Made by a program: the position numbers and the translations under genes | Source: Lentibacillus populi | Lineage (GTDB): Bacteria; Bacillota; Bacilli; Bacillales; Amphibacillaceae | Length of the DNA stretch: 50,156 nt | NCBI GenBank assembly: GCA_014642895.1 | Contig: BMJD01000033.1 | Location: 1 to 50,156 of the forward strand | Direction: 5' to 3' | In this document: positions 27,571 through 36,747 of the stretch, in pieces | Numbering within the stretch: the stretch's first letter is position 1 | Layout: each line of letters starts with the position of its first letter | The notes under the pieces: model-generated | The model's input: only the letters and a program-made list of their open reading frames with translations | The model's database searches: none | Told to the model about the DNA's origin: nothing

Positions 27571-29076
27571 GTGAAACCAGTTTTTATCTCACACGAAGCT
27601 TACCAGCAGTTTGTGATGGATCACCTGCAGCAACACTATTCTGGCGGTGTTCTGACACTCGTAAACGGCGATTGGCCCGTTATTACAAAACTTTGGATGA
27701 CAGATCTATCAAAAATTACAACGATGCTTGCGCCTTTCTATGGCAAGAAAGGACCTGCACCGCGGGATCCTGCATCCATGATGCGGTCATACTTGCTTAT
27801 GCTTCTAACAAATCCAACCATGAGTATCGATGACTGGGTCGATGAACTTCGCCGGGTTCCCCTTTACGCGATTCTGAGCGGATTTGAACCCGGTGACACC
27901 CCTGGCGTCGGTACCTACCATGACTTTTTCACTCGGCTGTGGGGCGGTGAAAAGAAGCATGTCACCCATAAAAAGAAAAGTAAAAAGGCGCGTAAACGAA
28001 AACCGAAAAAAGGCAAAAAAGGTGAAAAAGCACCTGTATCCAAGCCTGGCCGGGTCAAACGGCTAGTCGAGTGGATGATCCCAAAACTGGATCAAAAAAG
28101 GGAAATGCCATCGGATCGTTTATTTGCATTTTTTCAATCGGAAATTCTTACTGTTTCAGCCAAATTGGGGCTGCTTGGGGATGTGGAAAATTTGAACGTT
28201 GCCGGTGACGGTACACCCATCGTCACCGCATCCCACACCCGAAGCAAATCCACCTGTAAATGTCGCGCCCAAGGTATAGCGAATTGCAAGCATGGTCGTA
28301 TTTATTCCCAGCCCGACTGTGATAGTGGGTGGGACAGTCATCGAGAGAAGTATTTCAACGGATACCATCTCTATATGATCAATGCTTGCGATAGCCCGTA
28401 TGACTTACCTTTGTTTCCGCGTTTGAATCCGGCTTCCAACCATGATTCCGTCAGCTTGGTTGTCAGTTGGGCTGAATTTTCACAACGGTTCAACTTGGGC
28501 GCGGTAGAAAGGGTACTTCTGGATGCCGCGCATGACGCTTATTCCATTTATGAACTCATGGAACATAATCAAGTGGAGCCAATTATTGATCTGAACAAGC
28601 GTGCCAAAAATGATGTCAAAACAGATGGTGATATAAGGATATCCCCACAGGGTGTCCCTATTTGCCCGATCGGAAAGAACATGAAACCAAACGGCTACGA
28701 CAATACACAACATCGGCAAAAATGGAGATGTCCATTGGCATGCGGGACAAAAAATACCTGCAAGACACCCTGTTCGACTGCCAAATACGGTCGAACCTAC
28801 CACACCTACACGAAAGAGAATAAGCGTTTGTTTCCCAAACTATCCAGGGAAACGGATCGATGGAAAATAATTTATAAACGCCGTACATCCATTGAACGAT
28901 CCAACAAGCGTGAAAAAGTGGATTATCATCTGGAAGCAGGCCATCATCGTTCAACCATGATGTGGTACGTTCGTATCTACGGCATTATGATGTGCCAACA
29001 CATCGATGCTTGGTACAGTCATCAAAAGCAAGAATTGGTTTTTCTTAAGGGACATATTTTTTCAAGCGCTGCCTAG
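27571..29076 (+). CDS. Intact DDE transposase with Cys-rich insertion
   Basis: A 501-residue transposase. The probable triad is D213 (VAGDGTPI), D318 (VLLDAAHDA) and E442 (TSIERSN). Between them lie two Cys clusters (residues 229, 231, 239 and 387, 391, 397, 401), which look like zinc ligands, and residues 131-150 are an extremely Lys/Arg-rich linker. The N-terminal helical domain contains PRDPASMMRSYLLMLL. The GTG at 27571 follows GAGGTG by 6 bp; an earlier GTG would add three residues. Base composition is clearly more GC-rich than the neighbours, indicating recent transfer. The family was not named; it resembles IS1182/ISNCY-like DDE_Tnp_1 proteins. Confidence 0.85.
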   Translation: MKPVFISHEAYQQFVMDHLQQHYSGGVLTLVNGDWPVITKLWMTDLSKITTMLAPFYGKKGPAPRDPASMMRSYLLMLLTNPTMSIDDWVDELRRVPLYAILSGFEPGDTPGVGTYHDFFTRLWGGEKKHVTHKKKSKKARKRKPKKGKKGEKAPVSKPGRVKRLVEWMIPKLDQKREMPSDRLFAFFQSEILTVSAKLGLLGDVENLNVAGDGTPIVTASHTRSKSTCKCRAQGIANCKHGRIYSQPDCDSGWDSHREKYFNGYHLYMINACDSPYDLPLFPRLNPASNHDSVSLVVSWAEFSQRFNLGAVERVLLDAAHDAYSIYELMEHNQVEPIIDLNKRAKNDVKTDGDIRISPQGVPICPIGKNMKPNGYDNTQHRQKWRCPLACGTKNTCKTPCSTAKYGRTYHTYTKENKRLFPKLSRETDRWKIIYKRRTSIERSNKREKVDYHLEAGHHRSTMMWYVRIYGIMMCQHIDAWYSHQKQELVFLKGHIFSSAA

Positions 29077-29230
29077 TTAACTGATTTTTTAAAAAACTAT
29101 ATCATTAGGCTTATTTGGCATGCCCTTTTTTGAAAAACGTATGAAAATGATTGAGTATAGCCTCAACTCCACTTAATTCCCAGTAATTTTTTGGAAAATA
29201 TATCATTTCCGCTCTAGAATTTCGAGAGTC

Positions 29231-29305
29231 TATTTTATTTCTATTTCTGTTTATGCAGAGCTTCTTCATTTATTTTCTAATCGAATTCCTTCATACATCC
29301 ATTTA
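29231..29305 (-). pseudogene. Decayed fragment of an SDR gene 5' end
   Basis: On the minus strand GGAATTCGATTAGAAAATAA encodes IRLENK and is followed in another frame by INEEALHKQ. These match MRLENK and INEDALYETETEIK of the SDR at 34572-35315, with the intervening codons deleted. Even the SD-side bases resemble those of that gene. The rest of 29077-29312 shows no gene. Confidence 0.5.
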
Positions 29306-29312
29306 ACACCAA

Positions 29313-30401
29313 TTAGCTGCGAGAAACTGGTTCTTTTCCTGGGTACCACTTTTCTGAAACTTGATTATTATCCTTTGGCATTACCTCACTCCACGCTTTT
29401 TCATAATGTTTCGGTCCTTCGATAGATTCTCCTAATTCTATGGCAGCTCTTAAGGGCCAATAAGGATCACGTAATAGTTCTCTTGCTATAAAGATTAAAC
29501 CTCCTCTTTTATTTTTTAATATTTCCTCAGCTTGATTAGCGTGGGTGATTAATCCAACTGCTCCAGTATCTATATTGGCATGTGCTTTTATTTTTTCTGC
29601 AAAAGGAACCTGGTAACCAGGGAACACATCTATCTTTGCAGGTACCACTGCACCCGAGCTACAATCTACTAGATCTACTCCCTGTGCCTTCATTTGCAGT
29701 GAATAAAAGATAAAATCATCAATTGTATTGCCCTCTGGGTGATATTCACATGCTGAAATGCGTACAAATAAAGGCCCATCCCAAACGCTCTTTATCCCAT
29801 TTATTACTTCTCCTAGAAAACGATAGCGATTTTCTCGAGATCCGCCATATTCATCTTTTCTTTTATTGGTCAACGGGGATAAGAATTCATTAATTAAGTA
29901 TCCATGTGCACCATGTATTTCGATCACATCAAATCCTGCTTTCTTGGATCTACGAGCTGCATCCTTAAATTCTTCAATTGTATTTTTAATATCTTGTTTT
30001 CCCAATTCTTGAGGCATTTTCACACCTTCCCTATAAGGAATAGGTGAAGGTGCAACAATTTCGCCACCCACTATAGCCTTTCTCCCAGCATGGGCAAGTT
30101 GAATTCCTATTTTAGAACCACACGCATGAACTGAATTGACAATTGATTTTAACCCAACCACATGTTCATCATCCCATATGCCTAAATCGACATCGGAAAT
30201 TCTACCCTGTGGGTTAACCGCTGTTGATTCTAAGAAGATTAATCCAACTTGACCAACAGCTCGACTTGCATAATGAATTTTATGAAAATCAGTTACCATT
30301 CCGTCCCTGTTACTCGAAGCATACATACACATCGGGGACATTACGATCCTGTTTTTCAATGTCATATTTTTTAAGTGATAGGGTGTAAATAACATACTCA
30401 T
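29313..30401 (-). CDS. Old yellow enzyme, NADPH dehydrogenase (YqjM/NamA-like)
   Basis: A 362-residue FMN-dependent ene-reductase of the thermophilic-like OYE class that reduces activated C=C bonds. Cys25 in SPMCMYAS is the YqjM-type flavin-tuning cysteine; [29 protein letters not shown] and the C-terminal [13 protein letters not shown] are family signatures. It is about 25 residues longer than B. subtilis YqjM. The start follows GAGGATGTGG. It is the last gene of the acid-degradation cluster, after the TRAP permease. A role in saturating an alpha,beta-unsaturated intermediate is plausible; detoxification is an alternative. Confidence 0.9.
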   Translation of the reverse strand: MSMLFTPYHLKNMTLKNRIVMSPMCMYASSNRDGMVTDFHKIHYASRAVGQVGLIFLESTAVNPQGRISDVDLGIWDDEHVVGLKSIVNSVHACGSKIGIQLAHAGRKAIVGGEIVAPSPIPYREGVKMPQELGKQDIKNTIEEFKDAARRSKKAGFDVIEIHGAHGYLINEFLSPLTNKRKDEYGGSRENRYRFLGEVINGIKSVWDGPLFVRISACEYHPEGNTIDDFIFYSLQMKAQGVDLVDCSSGAVVPAKIDVFPGYQVPFAEKIKAHANIDTGAVGLITHANQAEEILKNKRGGLIFIARELLRDPYWPLRAAIELGESIEGPKHYEKAWSEVMPKDNNQVSEKWYPGKEPVSRS

Positions 30402-30487
30402 TTAATTACCACATCCTCTAAAAATTCGATTCTATTAAAAAGTATTAATTGATTTCCCACAATTTTTACTGGTTTTTATTATTAAAG

Positions 30488-31801
30488 TCAAAATACACTT
30501 GGCAGCCATAATATTAGCTGCGGGAAAATGGCAGCAAGTATAAGTACTAGAATGATAATAATGATAAATGGTATAACCCCACGATAAATAGTTACCGTTG
30601 GAATTTCATCACCTACCACCCCTTTGGTATAAAAAAGGGCGTGACCAAATGGTGGGGTCAAAAAAGATGTTTGTAAAAGTAGCGCAATACATGTTACAAC
30701 CCAGATCATATCAAAATCGTACGTCCTTATTATTGGCATAAAGATAGGGAAAACGATCATTACGATACCCACCCAATCAATAAACATACCCAAAATGAAT
30801 ACGAGTATCATCATGAAGGTAAAAATACCCCATTGACCAAGTCCAAAAGCTTCAACAAAGTTTTGAATAACCTTATCCCCATTTAAACCTAAAAACATCG
30901 AAGCGAATGCTGTAGCCCCAATCATAATAATTAAAACCATCGCAGTCGTTTTTGCTGTATCATAAACTGCATTACTCAACATTTTAAAACTGAATTTACC
31001 ATACCCAATTGTCATTAAAAAGGCCACAAAAGCTCCAACACCAGATGCCTCCGTCGGGGTAGCTATCCCCATATAGATTGTACCAAGTACGGCCATAATT
31101 AGGATAAGTGGCGGAACCAAATTTACCAAACTACCTGTAATTCTTTTTCTTACAGGCATCTCAGCAGCTTCCTCGGCTGTTAATGCTGGGCCTTTTTCAG
31201 GATTTTTCCAACAAATAAATAGAACATAGACACAATATAAAAATGCCAAAAGTAGTCCTGGTATGAGGGATGATTTGAATAAGTCACCCACAGACACCTG
31301 TGCTTGGGCACCCATAACAATTAACATGATACTTGGCGGAATTAATATACCGAGTGTACCACCAGACGCAATAACCCCCGTTGATAAGCTTTTGTCATAT
31401 CCATATTTCATCAATACTGGCATACCTAGTACACCCATTGTGACAACTGAGGCTCCAACTACACCTGTCGTAGCTGCTAGAATCGTAGAAACAATAACGA
31501 TGGAAAAAGCAATTCCACCACGCATTCTTCCAAAAAGATAACGTAATGACTCAAATAACCCCTCCGCAATTTTGGAACCACCTAATAGATTTGCCATAAA
31601 GACAAATAAAGGTATCGCCACCAATGTGTAATTATCCATAATTCCGAGTATGCCATTAACAAATATATTAATCGTTTCAAATCCCCAGCCAATAACACCA
31701 AAAATTAAAGCAAGTCCACCTAACACAAAGGCTACTGGATGTCCTGTGGCAAGTCCTACGATTAAACCAACAAATAGTAATATTGCTAGAATTTCAGCCA
31801 T
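30488..31801 (-). CDS. TRAP transporter large permease, DctM-type (second system)
   Basis: A 437-residue membrane protein with about 12 helices and DctM motifs: VVGASVVTMGVLGMPVLMKYG, SGGTLGILIPPSIMLIVMGA and LTPPFGHALFYTKG. Its start overlaps the DctQ stop by 8 bp (AAGGGGGAAA upstream). It energises uptake of an acid delivered by the DctP protein at 32407-33531. It is clearly not a recent duplicate of the first TRAP permease. Confidence 0.93.
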   Translation of the reverse strand: MAEILAILLFVGLIVGLATGHPVAFVLGGLALIFGVIGWGFETINIFVNGILGIMDNYTLVAIPLFVFMANLLGGSKIAEGLFESLRYLFGRMRGGIAFSIVIVSTILAATTGVVGASVVTMGVLGMPVLMKYGYDKSLSTGVIASGGTLGILIPPSIMLIVMGAQAQVSVGDLFKSSLIPGLLLAFLYCVYVLFICWKNPEKGPALTAEEAAEMPVRKRITGSLVNLVPPLILIMAVLGTIYMGIATPTEASGVGAFVAFLMTIGYGKFSFKMLSNAVYDTAKTTAMVLIIMIGATAFASMFLGLNGDKVIQNFVEAFGLGQWGIFTFMMILVFILGMFIDWVGIVMIVFPIFMPIIRTYDFDMIWVVTCIALLLQTSFLTPPFGHALFYTKGVVGDEIPTVTIYRGVIPFIIIIILVLILAAIFPQLILWLPSVF

Positions 31802-32312
31802 TATATGTTTCCCCCTTCATTAGTACAAGCACCCTTTTTAATACTTCTGAAATTCCTTGTAGGGAAAGTAACCCAAACGCTACTGGTATAACGGTTTTTG
31901 TCAAATATACAGGGGCTCCAAATAATGAGGAAGAAGTTTCCATAACAGCCCAAGACTCTTGAGCATTCCCAATGCTTACAAAAAATACACCTAAAATAAA
32001 CGGGAAAAACAATATAAAATAAGTAATTATATCCATGATGGCTTGTACCTTCAATGAGAGCCGGTTGTATAATACATCAACAGAAACAAGACTCTTTTGA
32101 AGAAGAGCATAGCCACCCACAATCATAAAGTGAAAACTGAAAGTCATTGTAATCATTTCATATGTCCATATTGTAGGAGAGTTGAAGACCCTTCGACTAA
32201 TTACTTCAAAAACAATTAACAATGTTAATGCAACAATAGACCAGGCTCCTATTTTACCTACCCAAGAGTTAATGGAATCGATTACTTTAATTATTTTGCT
32301 GATATTTTCCAT
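31794..32312 (-). CDS. TRAP transporter small permease, DctQ-type (second system)
   Basis: A 172-residue protein with four predicted helices. It has the DctQ elements INSWVGKIGAWSIVALTLLIVFEVISRRVFNSPTIWTYE and the following amphipathic QKSLVSVDVLYNRL loop. It overlaps the DctM start, indicating coupled translation. GGGTGGGG precedes the start. Confidence 0.9.
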   Translation of the reverse strand: MENISKIIKVIDSINSWVGKIGAWSIVALTLLIVFEVISRRVFNSPTIWTYEMITMTFSFHFMIVGGYALLQKSLVSVDVLYNRLSLKVQAIMDIITYFILFFPFILGVFFVSIGNAQESWAVMETSSSLFGAPVYLTKTVIPVAFGLLSLQGISEVLKRVLVLMKGETYNG

Positions 32313-32406
32313 AAATACCCCACCCTGTCAGTGATCGTATGATTATATCGTTAAACTAGGCGAGTATTCTAACTCACCTAGTTTAATTTTGTATTTCAGC
32401 TGATTA

Positions 32407-33531
32407 TTAATCTAATAAAGTTTCTGCGTTTGAGCCAAATCCCCAATCACCTTGTATTTCTCGATAACGTTCATACGTTTCCATAAATTTCTTTTGACTT
32501 TCTAATACTTTAGCAAAATTTAAATTTTCTTTTGCTACATCATTTTGTATTTGTTTCGTTACTTCTATTATCTTCTGTACATCCTTCTCAGAAAATTCGG
32601 TTACGGTAATATCTCCGCTTTCAACCATTTCATTTGTAACCGTTGCATCTTTATACATTTCATCAAATGTTGTCTCTAGCATTGTTGTCTTCGCTGCAAC
32701 TTTAACAACTTTCTGTAAATCTTTAGGCAATGATTCCCATGCTTCTTTGTTAATCATCACACCAGTAACCGAAGCTGTTTGATGCCATGAAGGTGTCGCC
32801 ACATATTTTGCCACTTCATCAAGATTCATCGCCTTATCCCCGGCAGGTCCACTAAATTCAAATGCATCGATAACACCACGCTGCATTCCTTGGTAAAGTT
32901 CACCCGATGGTATATTTACTGGGTTACCCCCAAACTCCTGCATTAACCGTGACTGCACAGTACCTACAAATCGAATGTTCAGACCTTCCAAATCTTCGAT
33001 ACTATCTATTGGCTCATTCGATCTAATTCCAGATTCCGTACCGATAAGGTTGTATGGAAAGTAGACAAGTCCAAATTGACCATAAATTTCATTGTACATT
33101 TTTTGCCCTTCAGCTGACTGAATCCACATGCCATAATCAAATGCACTAAAACCAGCAGCACTCGTTCCTAACAAACTAAATGCAGGGTTTTTACCAGCCC
33201 ATGTTCCAGGCCAATCCCCACCAATTTCAATGGTTCCATCACTAACGGTATCCATTAGTTGACCAGCCTTTGTCAATTCACCAGCCTGATGAAGGGTAAT
33301 GTTTAAACGCCCACCACTTAACTCATTAACAAGCTCAACAAATCTTTCGTCACGATCAAATTGAATGGATCCAGATGTGTAAGTACTTGACATTTTCCAG
33401 TTAAAAGTTTCAGAGCCTTCCTCATTTCCGCTTTCTTTTGAGCTTGTTTGTTCACTTAAACATCCCGACAATAATAACAAGACTACTAAGGTTATGGTCG
33501 TTATAAAAAATGATCTCCTTTTCATATACAT
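32407..33531 (-). CDS. TRAP substrate-binding lipoprotein, DctP-type (second system)
   Basis: A 374-residue lipoprotein with signal MYMKRRSFFITTITLVVLLL and lipobox LSGC (Cys24). The mature domain shows DctP features: a HQAGELTKAGQLMDTV segment, LEGLNIRFVG with the binding Arg, and GEL YQGMQRGVIDAFEFSG. Two ATG starts two codons apart share the AAAGGAGG site; the outer one is given. It is longer and more divergent than the first DctP, closer to the group that binds monocarboxylates or keto acids in my judgement. It feeds the cluster around the acyl-CoA ligase. Confidence 0.9.
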   Translation of the reverse strand: MYMKRRSFFITTITLVVLLLLSGCLSEQTSSKESGNEEGSETFNWKMSSTYTSGSIQFDRDERFVELVNELSGGRLNITLHQAGELTKAGQLMDTVSDGTIEIGGDWPGTWAGKNPAFSLLGTSAAGFSAFDYGMWIQSAEGQKMYNEIYGQFGLVYFPYNLIGTESGIRSNEPIDSIEDLEGLNIRFVGTVQSRLMQEFGGNPVNIPSGELYQGMQRGVIDAFEFSGPAGDKAMNLDEVAKYVATPSWHQTASVTGVMINKEAWESLPKDLQKVVKVAAKTTMLETTFDEMYKDATVTNEMVESGDITVTEFSEKDVQKIIEVTKQIQNDVAKENLNFAKVLESQKKFMETYERYREIQGDWGFGSNAETLLD

Positions 33532-33850
33532 TCTTCCTCCTTTTATGAATCTAATCTTAAAGACTTGTAGAAGTAAATTTGTTCCTTGAAAATGGATTAG
33601 TTGCTTACCCTTCCATTACTAGCTGGTGAAGGGCATAGTTTCATAATGAACGTTTAGTTGCAATACAAGCTATAGTTAATCAGTGAAAAGTAAAATACTG
33701 ATTTTGATCTACTTAATTCTTTTTCCACATCCCCTCCCACAGTGTTTGAAGCATCATGGATTAATGTCTAGTTGAAGAATAATGTATATGCCTTCATGTT
33801 AAAACCCAAAATAGATTAGCATTTGTTTAGAACGGTTTCCGGGTCTCTTT
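33532..33850. other. Intergenic region before the second TRAP operon
   Basis: A 319-bp AT-rich stretch with no gene. A GGGAGGGGATG near 33738-33750 on the minus strand opens only five codons. A promoter for the TRAP/OYE genes is expected here but no strong -35/-10 pair stands out. Confidence 0.4.
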
Positions 33851-34543
33851 TCAATTGTCATCAACAATCTCATGCGTTTCCACAATAAAGGTAGTAATTT
33901 CTTCAATAAATGTTTTCGCATGTTCCATTGCTTTCTTCCCTGCTTCAGAGGCGAAGGAAGCCTTCAAACTGACTGTATCTTTAAACCAAAGTTCAACAAT
34001 GCCATCAATTGGCACATCTTCATATACAGCCGGCTCTCTATTCATGCTGCGGTCCATTACAAGGTTTTGTGTATAACCTTTCACACTTGGCATAGCTTTT
34101 AAAAGTTCTGAATGCACCTCTCTCCACTCGCGTTTAAACACCTCTATATCTACATCCGGTCGGCGTTTAAGCAGTGACATCCGCTTTAGAAGTGGTCCGT
34201 CATCAGAAACTGGGATCACCTCATTTTGTTCCGCTACAATCAATTGCATATTTCCAATGAACTGCTCTTCGTCTTTTGCAAGCATGTTTATAACATCTGG
34301 AGTCGAGCTTTGTTTCATAGAAGCGTTGTCATCAAACCAAAGTTGAGAAAAACCATCAATAGCTTGAGTCCCCCGAGGATAGCTAATCCCTAGCTGATCA
34401 GAATTTATAACATGATTTTGAAGGTATCTACGTAGCTTTGGAATCCTGGAAGCAATTGGACCGTGAACTTCAAGCCAATACTTGCGAAAGTCCTCCATGG
34501 TCATGTGGTCCGGTCTTTGCAAAATACCCATTCTTACGATCAT
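33851..34543 (-). CDS. Protein with two EthD (dimeric ferredoxin-like) domains
   Basis: A 230-residue protein made of two related halves. Each begins with the EthD motif: GILQRPDHMTMEDFRKYWLEVHGPIA in the first and SLLKRRPDVDIEVFKREWREVHSEL in the second (near residue 125). EthD proteins are small alpha/beta barrel-like domains found in ether, terpene or aromatic acid catabolism; most are single-domain homodimers, so this is an internal tandem duplication. The start follows GGAGAGGAAA. It sits between the SDR and the TRAP genes. Function not known; a cyclase, isomerase or dehalogenase-like role cannot be told. Confidence 0.8.
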   Translation of the reverse strand: MIVRMGILQRPDHMTMEDFRKYWLEVHGPIASRIPKLRRYLQNHVINSDQLGISYPRGTQAIDGFSQLWFDDNASMKQSSTPDVINMLAKDEEQFIGNMQLIVAEQNEVIPVSDDGPLLKRMSLLKRRPDVDIEVFKREWREVHSELLKAMPSVKGYTQNLVMDRSMNREPAVYEDVPIDGIVELWFKDTVSLKASFASEAGKKAMEHAKTFIEEITTFIVETHEIVDDN

Positions 34544-34571
34544 TTACTTTCCTCTCCTAACTTTTTGTTTA

Positions 34572-35315
34572 CTATTGCGCCGTATATCCTCCATCAATAA
34601 CTAACTCACTTCCTGTTACAAATTTAGATTCATCTGACGCTAAATACAGAGCACCATAAGCAATATCTTCAGGCTGACCTAACTTTGGCCATGGAAATTT
34701 ACTTTCAAGGGGATGGCCATCACTTGTAGCTATTGTGTTTGACATCGGTGTTTCGATGACACCCGGGTGAATCGAGTTCACTCTTATAAAATCCTTGCTC
34801 AATTGAACGGCAGCAGATTTAGTCATTAATCTGATTGCTCCTTTGGAAGCATGATAGGATATGGAACCTTCACTGCCAACAAGACCATAAATGGAAGAAA
34901 TGTTGACAATGGATCCTCCACCGGATTTTTCCATTAGTGGTGCTGCATATTTCATACCGAGAAAGGTTCCTTGTGTATTTACCGTTTGAATTTGATTAAA
35001 TTCTTCAAGGGAGGTTGACTGTAATCCCTTTCTTGATAAGATACCTGCATTATTTATGAGTATATCTAGTATTCCGAATCTATCTTCTGTAATAGCTATC
35101 ACATTCTCCCATTCTTCTTCCAAGGAGATATTATGTTTTACAGAAATTACTTCTCCCCCTTGATTTTTTATTTCTGTTTCTGTTTCATAAAGAGCATCTT
35201 CATTTATATCTGATATGACAACTTTCGCTCCATGTTTGGAAAATAATAATGCTTCTGCTTTCCCTTGACCACTAGCAGCCCCTGTTATAATGACTACCTT
35301 ATTTTCTAATCGCAT
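34572..35315 (-). CDS. SDR-family dehydrogenase (second)
   Basis: A 247-residue classical SDR with TGAASGQG at residues 11-18, NNAG at 88-91, Ser140/141 and YHASK at Y154-K158. Asp36 suggests NAD. The GIG of most relatives is replaced by GQG, common in the BaiA/FabG-like hydroxyacyl branch. It is between the MaoC and EthD genes, so it may oxidise a 3-hydroxyacyl-CoA made by the hydratase. GGAGGT precedes the start at 9 bp. A decayed copy of its 5' end lies at 29231-29305. Confidence 0.87.
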   Translation of the reverse strand: MRLENKVVIITGAASGQGKAEALLFSKHGAKVVISDINEDALYETETEIKNQGGEVISVKHNISLEEEWENVIAITEDRFGILDILINNAGILSRKGLQSTSLEEFNQIQTVNTQGTFLGMKYAAPLMEKSGGGSIVNISSIYGLVGSEGSISYHASKGAIRLMTKSAAVQLSKDFIRVNSIHPGVIETPMSNTIATSDGHPLESKFPWPKLGQPEDIAYGALYLASDESKFVTGSELVIDGGYTAQ

Positions 35316-35398
35316 CCTTTCATACCTCCACTTAAAGTAAGCCCTTTCATCTCATAAGAAGAAAATAATTTACTCATTTTTTATTCAGCACACCACCT

Positions 35399-35857
35399 TC
35401 AATTCTCCTGAAGTGAAAATGCCTTCTTCTTCATCAATAAAACAATTTCCCCTTCTGAAACAATTTCTTCCCGCTGATTGTAAACATAGACACTACGGGT
35501 TAAGACACCTCGATCTTTTTTGGAAGTCTCTTTCATTTCTTTTACAACAAATTTTGCATGGATTGTGTCCCCGGGAATAACCCCATTTTTGAATCGCCAA
35601 TTGATCTCTAGTAAGCCAAGCGTAGAATCGTTCACATCACCCATCATCGCTTGCAATCCAGTAACAACGGAAACGGATAACAATCCATGGGCGACTCTTG
35701 TCTTAAATGGAGTTGATTTAGCAAACTCCTCATCAATATGCAAGGCATTAAAATCACCGGACAGACCTGTGAATTGTACGACATCTGTTTCTGTAATCGT
35801 GCGACGAGGAGATAGCATTTCTTCTCCAACTGAAAAATCATCAAAGTACATCGTCAT
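35399..35857 (-). CDS. MaoC-family (R)-hydratase
   Basis: A 152-residue hot-dog-fold protein. The hydratase motif is present: DVVQFTGLSGDFNALHIDEEFA, with the catalytic Asp and His, followed by RVAHGLLSVSVVTGL. It would add water across an enoyl-CoA double bond. The ATG giving MTMYFDDF was chosen because AAAGGA is 8 bp upstream; this start also removes an overlap with the crotonase gene. Since the neighbouring crotonase lacks a usual catalytic Glu, this could be the real hydratase of the cluster; inferred. Confidence 0.88.
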   Translation of the reverse strand: MTMYFDDFSVGEEMLSPRRTITETDVVQFTGLSGDFNALHIDEEFAKSTPFKTRVAHGLLSVSVVTGLQAMMGDVNDSTLGLLEINWRFKNGVIPGDTIHAKFVVKEMKETSKKDRGVLTRSVYVYNQREEIVSEGEIVLLMKKKAFSLQEN

Positions 35858-35880
35858 TAAATTCATCCTTTCATTATTTA

Positions 35881-36663
35881 TTAACGCCCCGTCCAAACCG
35901 GTTCTCTCTTTTCTTTAAACGCTATCATGCCCTCGTTGTAATCCTCTGTTCTGCTTAACACAACTACCTGGTCTCTTAAGTATGTTAAAGAACTTTCATA
36001 ATCCATATTTTGAATCATATACAAGGATTCCCTACCTTGATTGAGAGCAACAGGGTTTTTGGCACTTAATTTTTCTGCGATTTCATATATTTTTTCTTCA
36101 AATTCTTCTGCGGAAAATACGTCATTAACCAATCCCATTTCCTTTGCCTTCTCTGCATTTATACGATCTCCGGTATACATCAGCTCAAACGTCTTTTTGG
36201 AACCGATGCTGTTTACTAAAGAAGAGCTGATCATCATTCCCCATAAACCTACATTAATTTCTGGTGCTCCAAATTGAGCCGACTCTTTTGCATATGCTAA
36301 ATCGCAAGAAACTGCGAGTCCAAGTCCACCGGCTAACGCATAACCATTGATGGCACCAATTACAGGTTTTTTCATTTTACGTAAAGCTAATAAACAATCT
36401 CTATATTTCGTAACGTGACCTTTAAATTCTATAACACTGTTATTATCACTCATTCCTCCAAGGTCAGCCCCGGAACAGAAAGACTTTTCACCTGCTCCTT
36501 TTAAAACGACAACAATTATCTCTGGATCGTTGGACAATTCTTCACATGCTTGGATAAACTTTTCCATCATTTCGCCTGAAAGTGCATTATGAACTTTAGG
36601 TCGATTTAGCAGTAAGGTAGCCACGCCATTACGTTTTTCGATGATAATTCCTTCACCTGTCAT
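35881..36663 (-). CDS. Enoyl-CoA hydratase/isomerase (crotonase) family
   Basis: A 260-residue crotonase. The CoA/oxyanion segments are present: GEKSFCSGADLGGMSD and GYALAGGLGLAVSCD. The Glu in APEINVGL corresponds to one of the two catalytic Glu residues, but the position usually filled by Glu in GGGxE is Gly (AGGLGLAV), and the usual PGAGGTQRL loop reads WGMMISSSLVNSIG. So it is not a straightforward methylglutaconyl-CoA hydratase; isomerase, lyase or thioesterase activity is possible. It follows the biotin carboxylase gene and precedes MaoC. The start follows AAAGGGTGA. Confidence 0.88.
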   Translation of the reverse strand: MTGEGIIIEKRNGVATLLLNRPKVHNALSGEMMEKFIQACEELSNDPEIIVVVLKGAGEKSFCSGADLGGMSDNNSVIEFKGHVTKYRDCLLALRKMKKPVIGAINGYALAGGLGLAVSCDLAYAKESAQFGAPEINVGLWGMMISSSLVNSIGSKKTFELMYTGDRINAEKAKEMGLVNDVFSAEEFEEKIYEIAEKLSAKNPVALNQGRESLYMIQNMDYESSLTYLRDQVVVLSRTEDYNEGMIAFKEKREPVWTGR

Positions 36664-36747
36664 TTTAACATCACCCTTTCATGTTAAATATATGTGTATC
36701 TTGTTTCATCTTGGAAATAAGCTTCCAAAGATGAAACAAGCCTATTT

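Noticed and set aside
35520-35918. A 132-codon plus-strand frame
   Set aside because: Antisense to the MaoC and crotonase genes, no ribosome site, no family.
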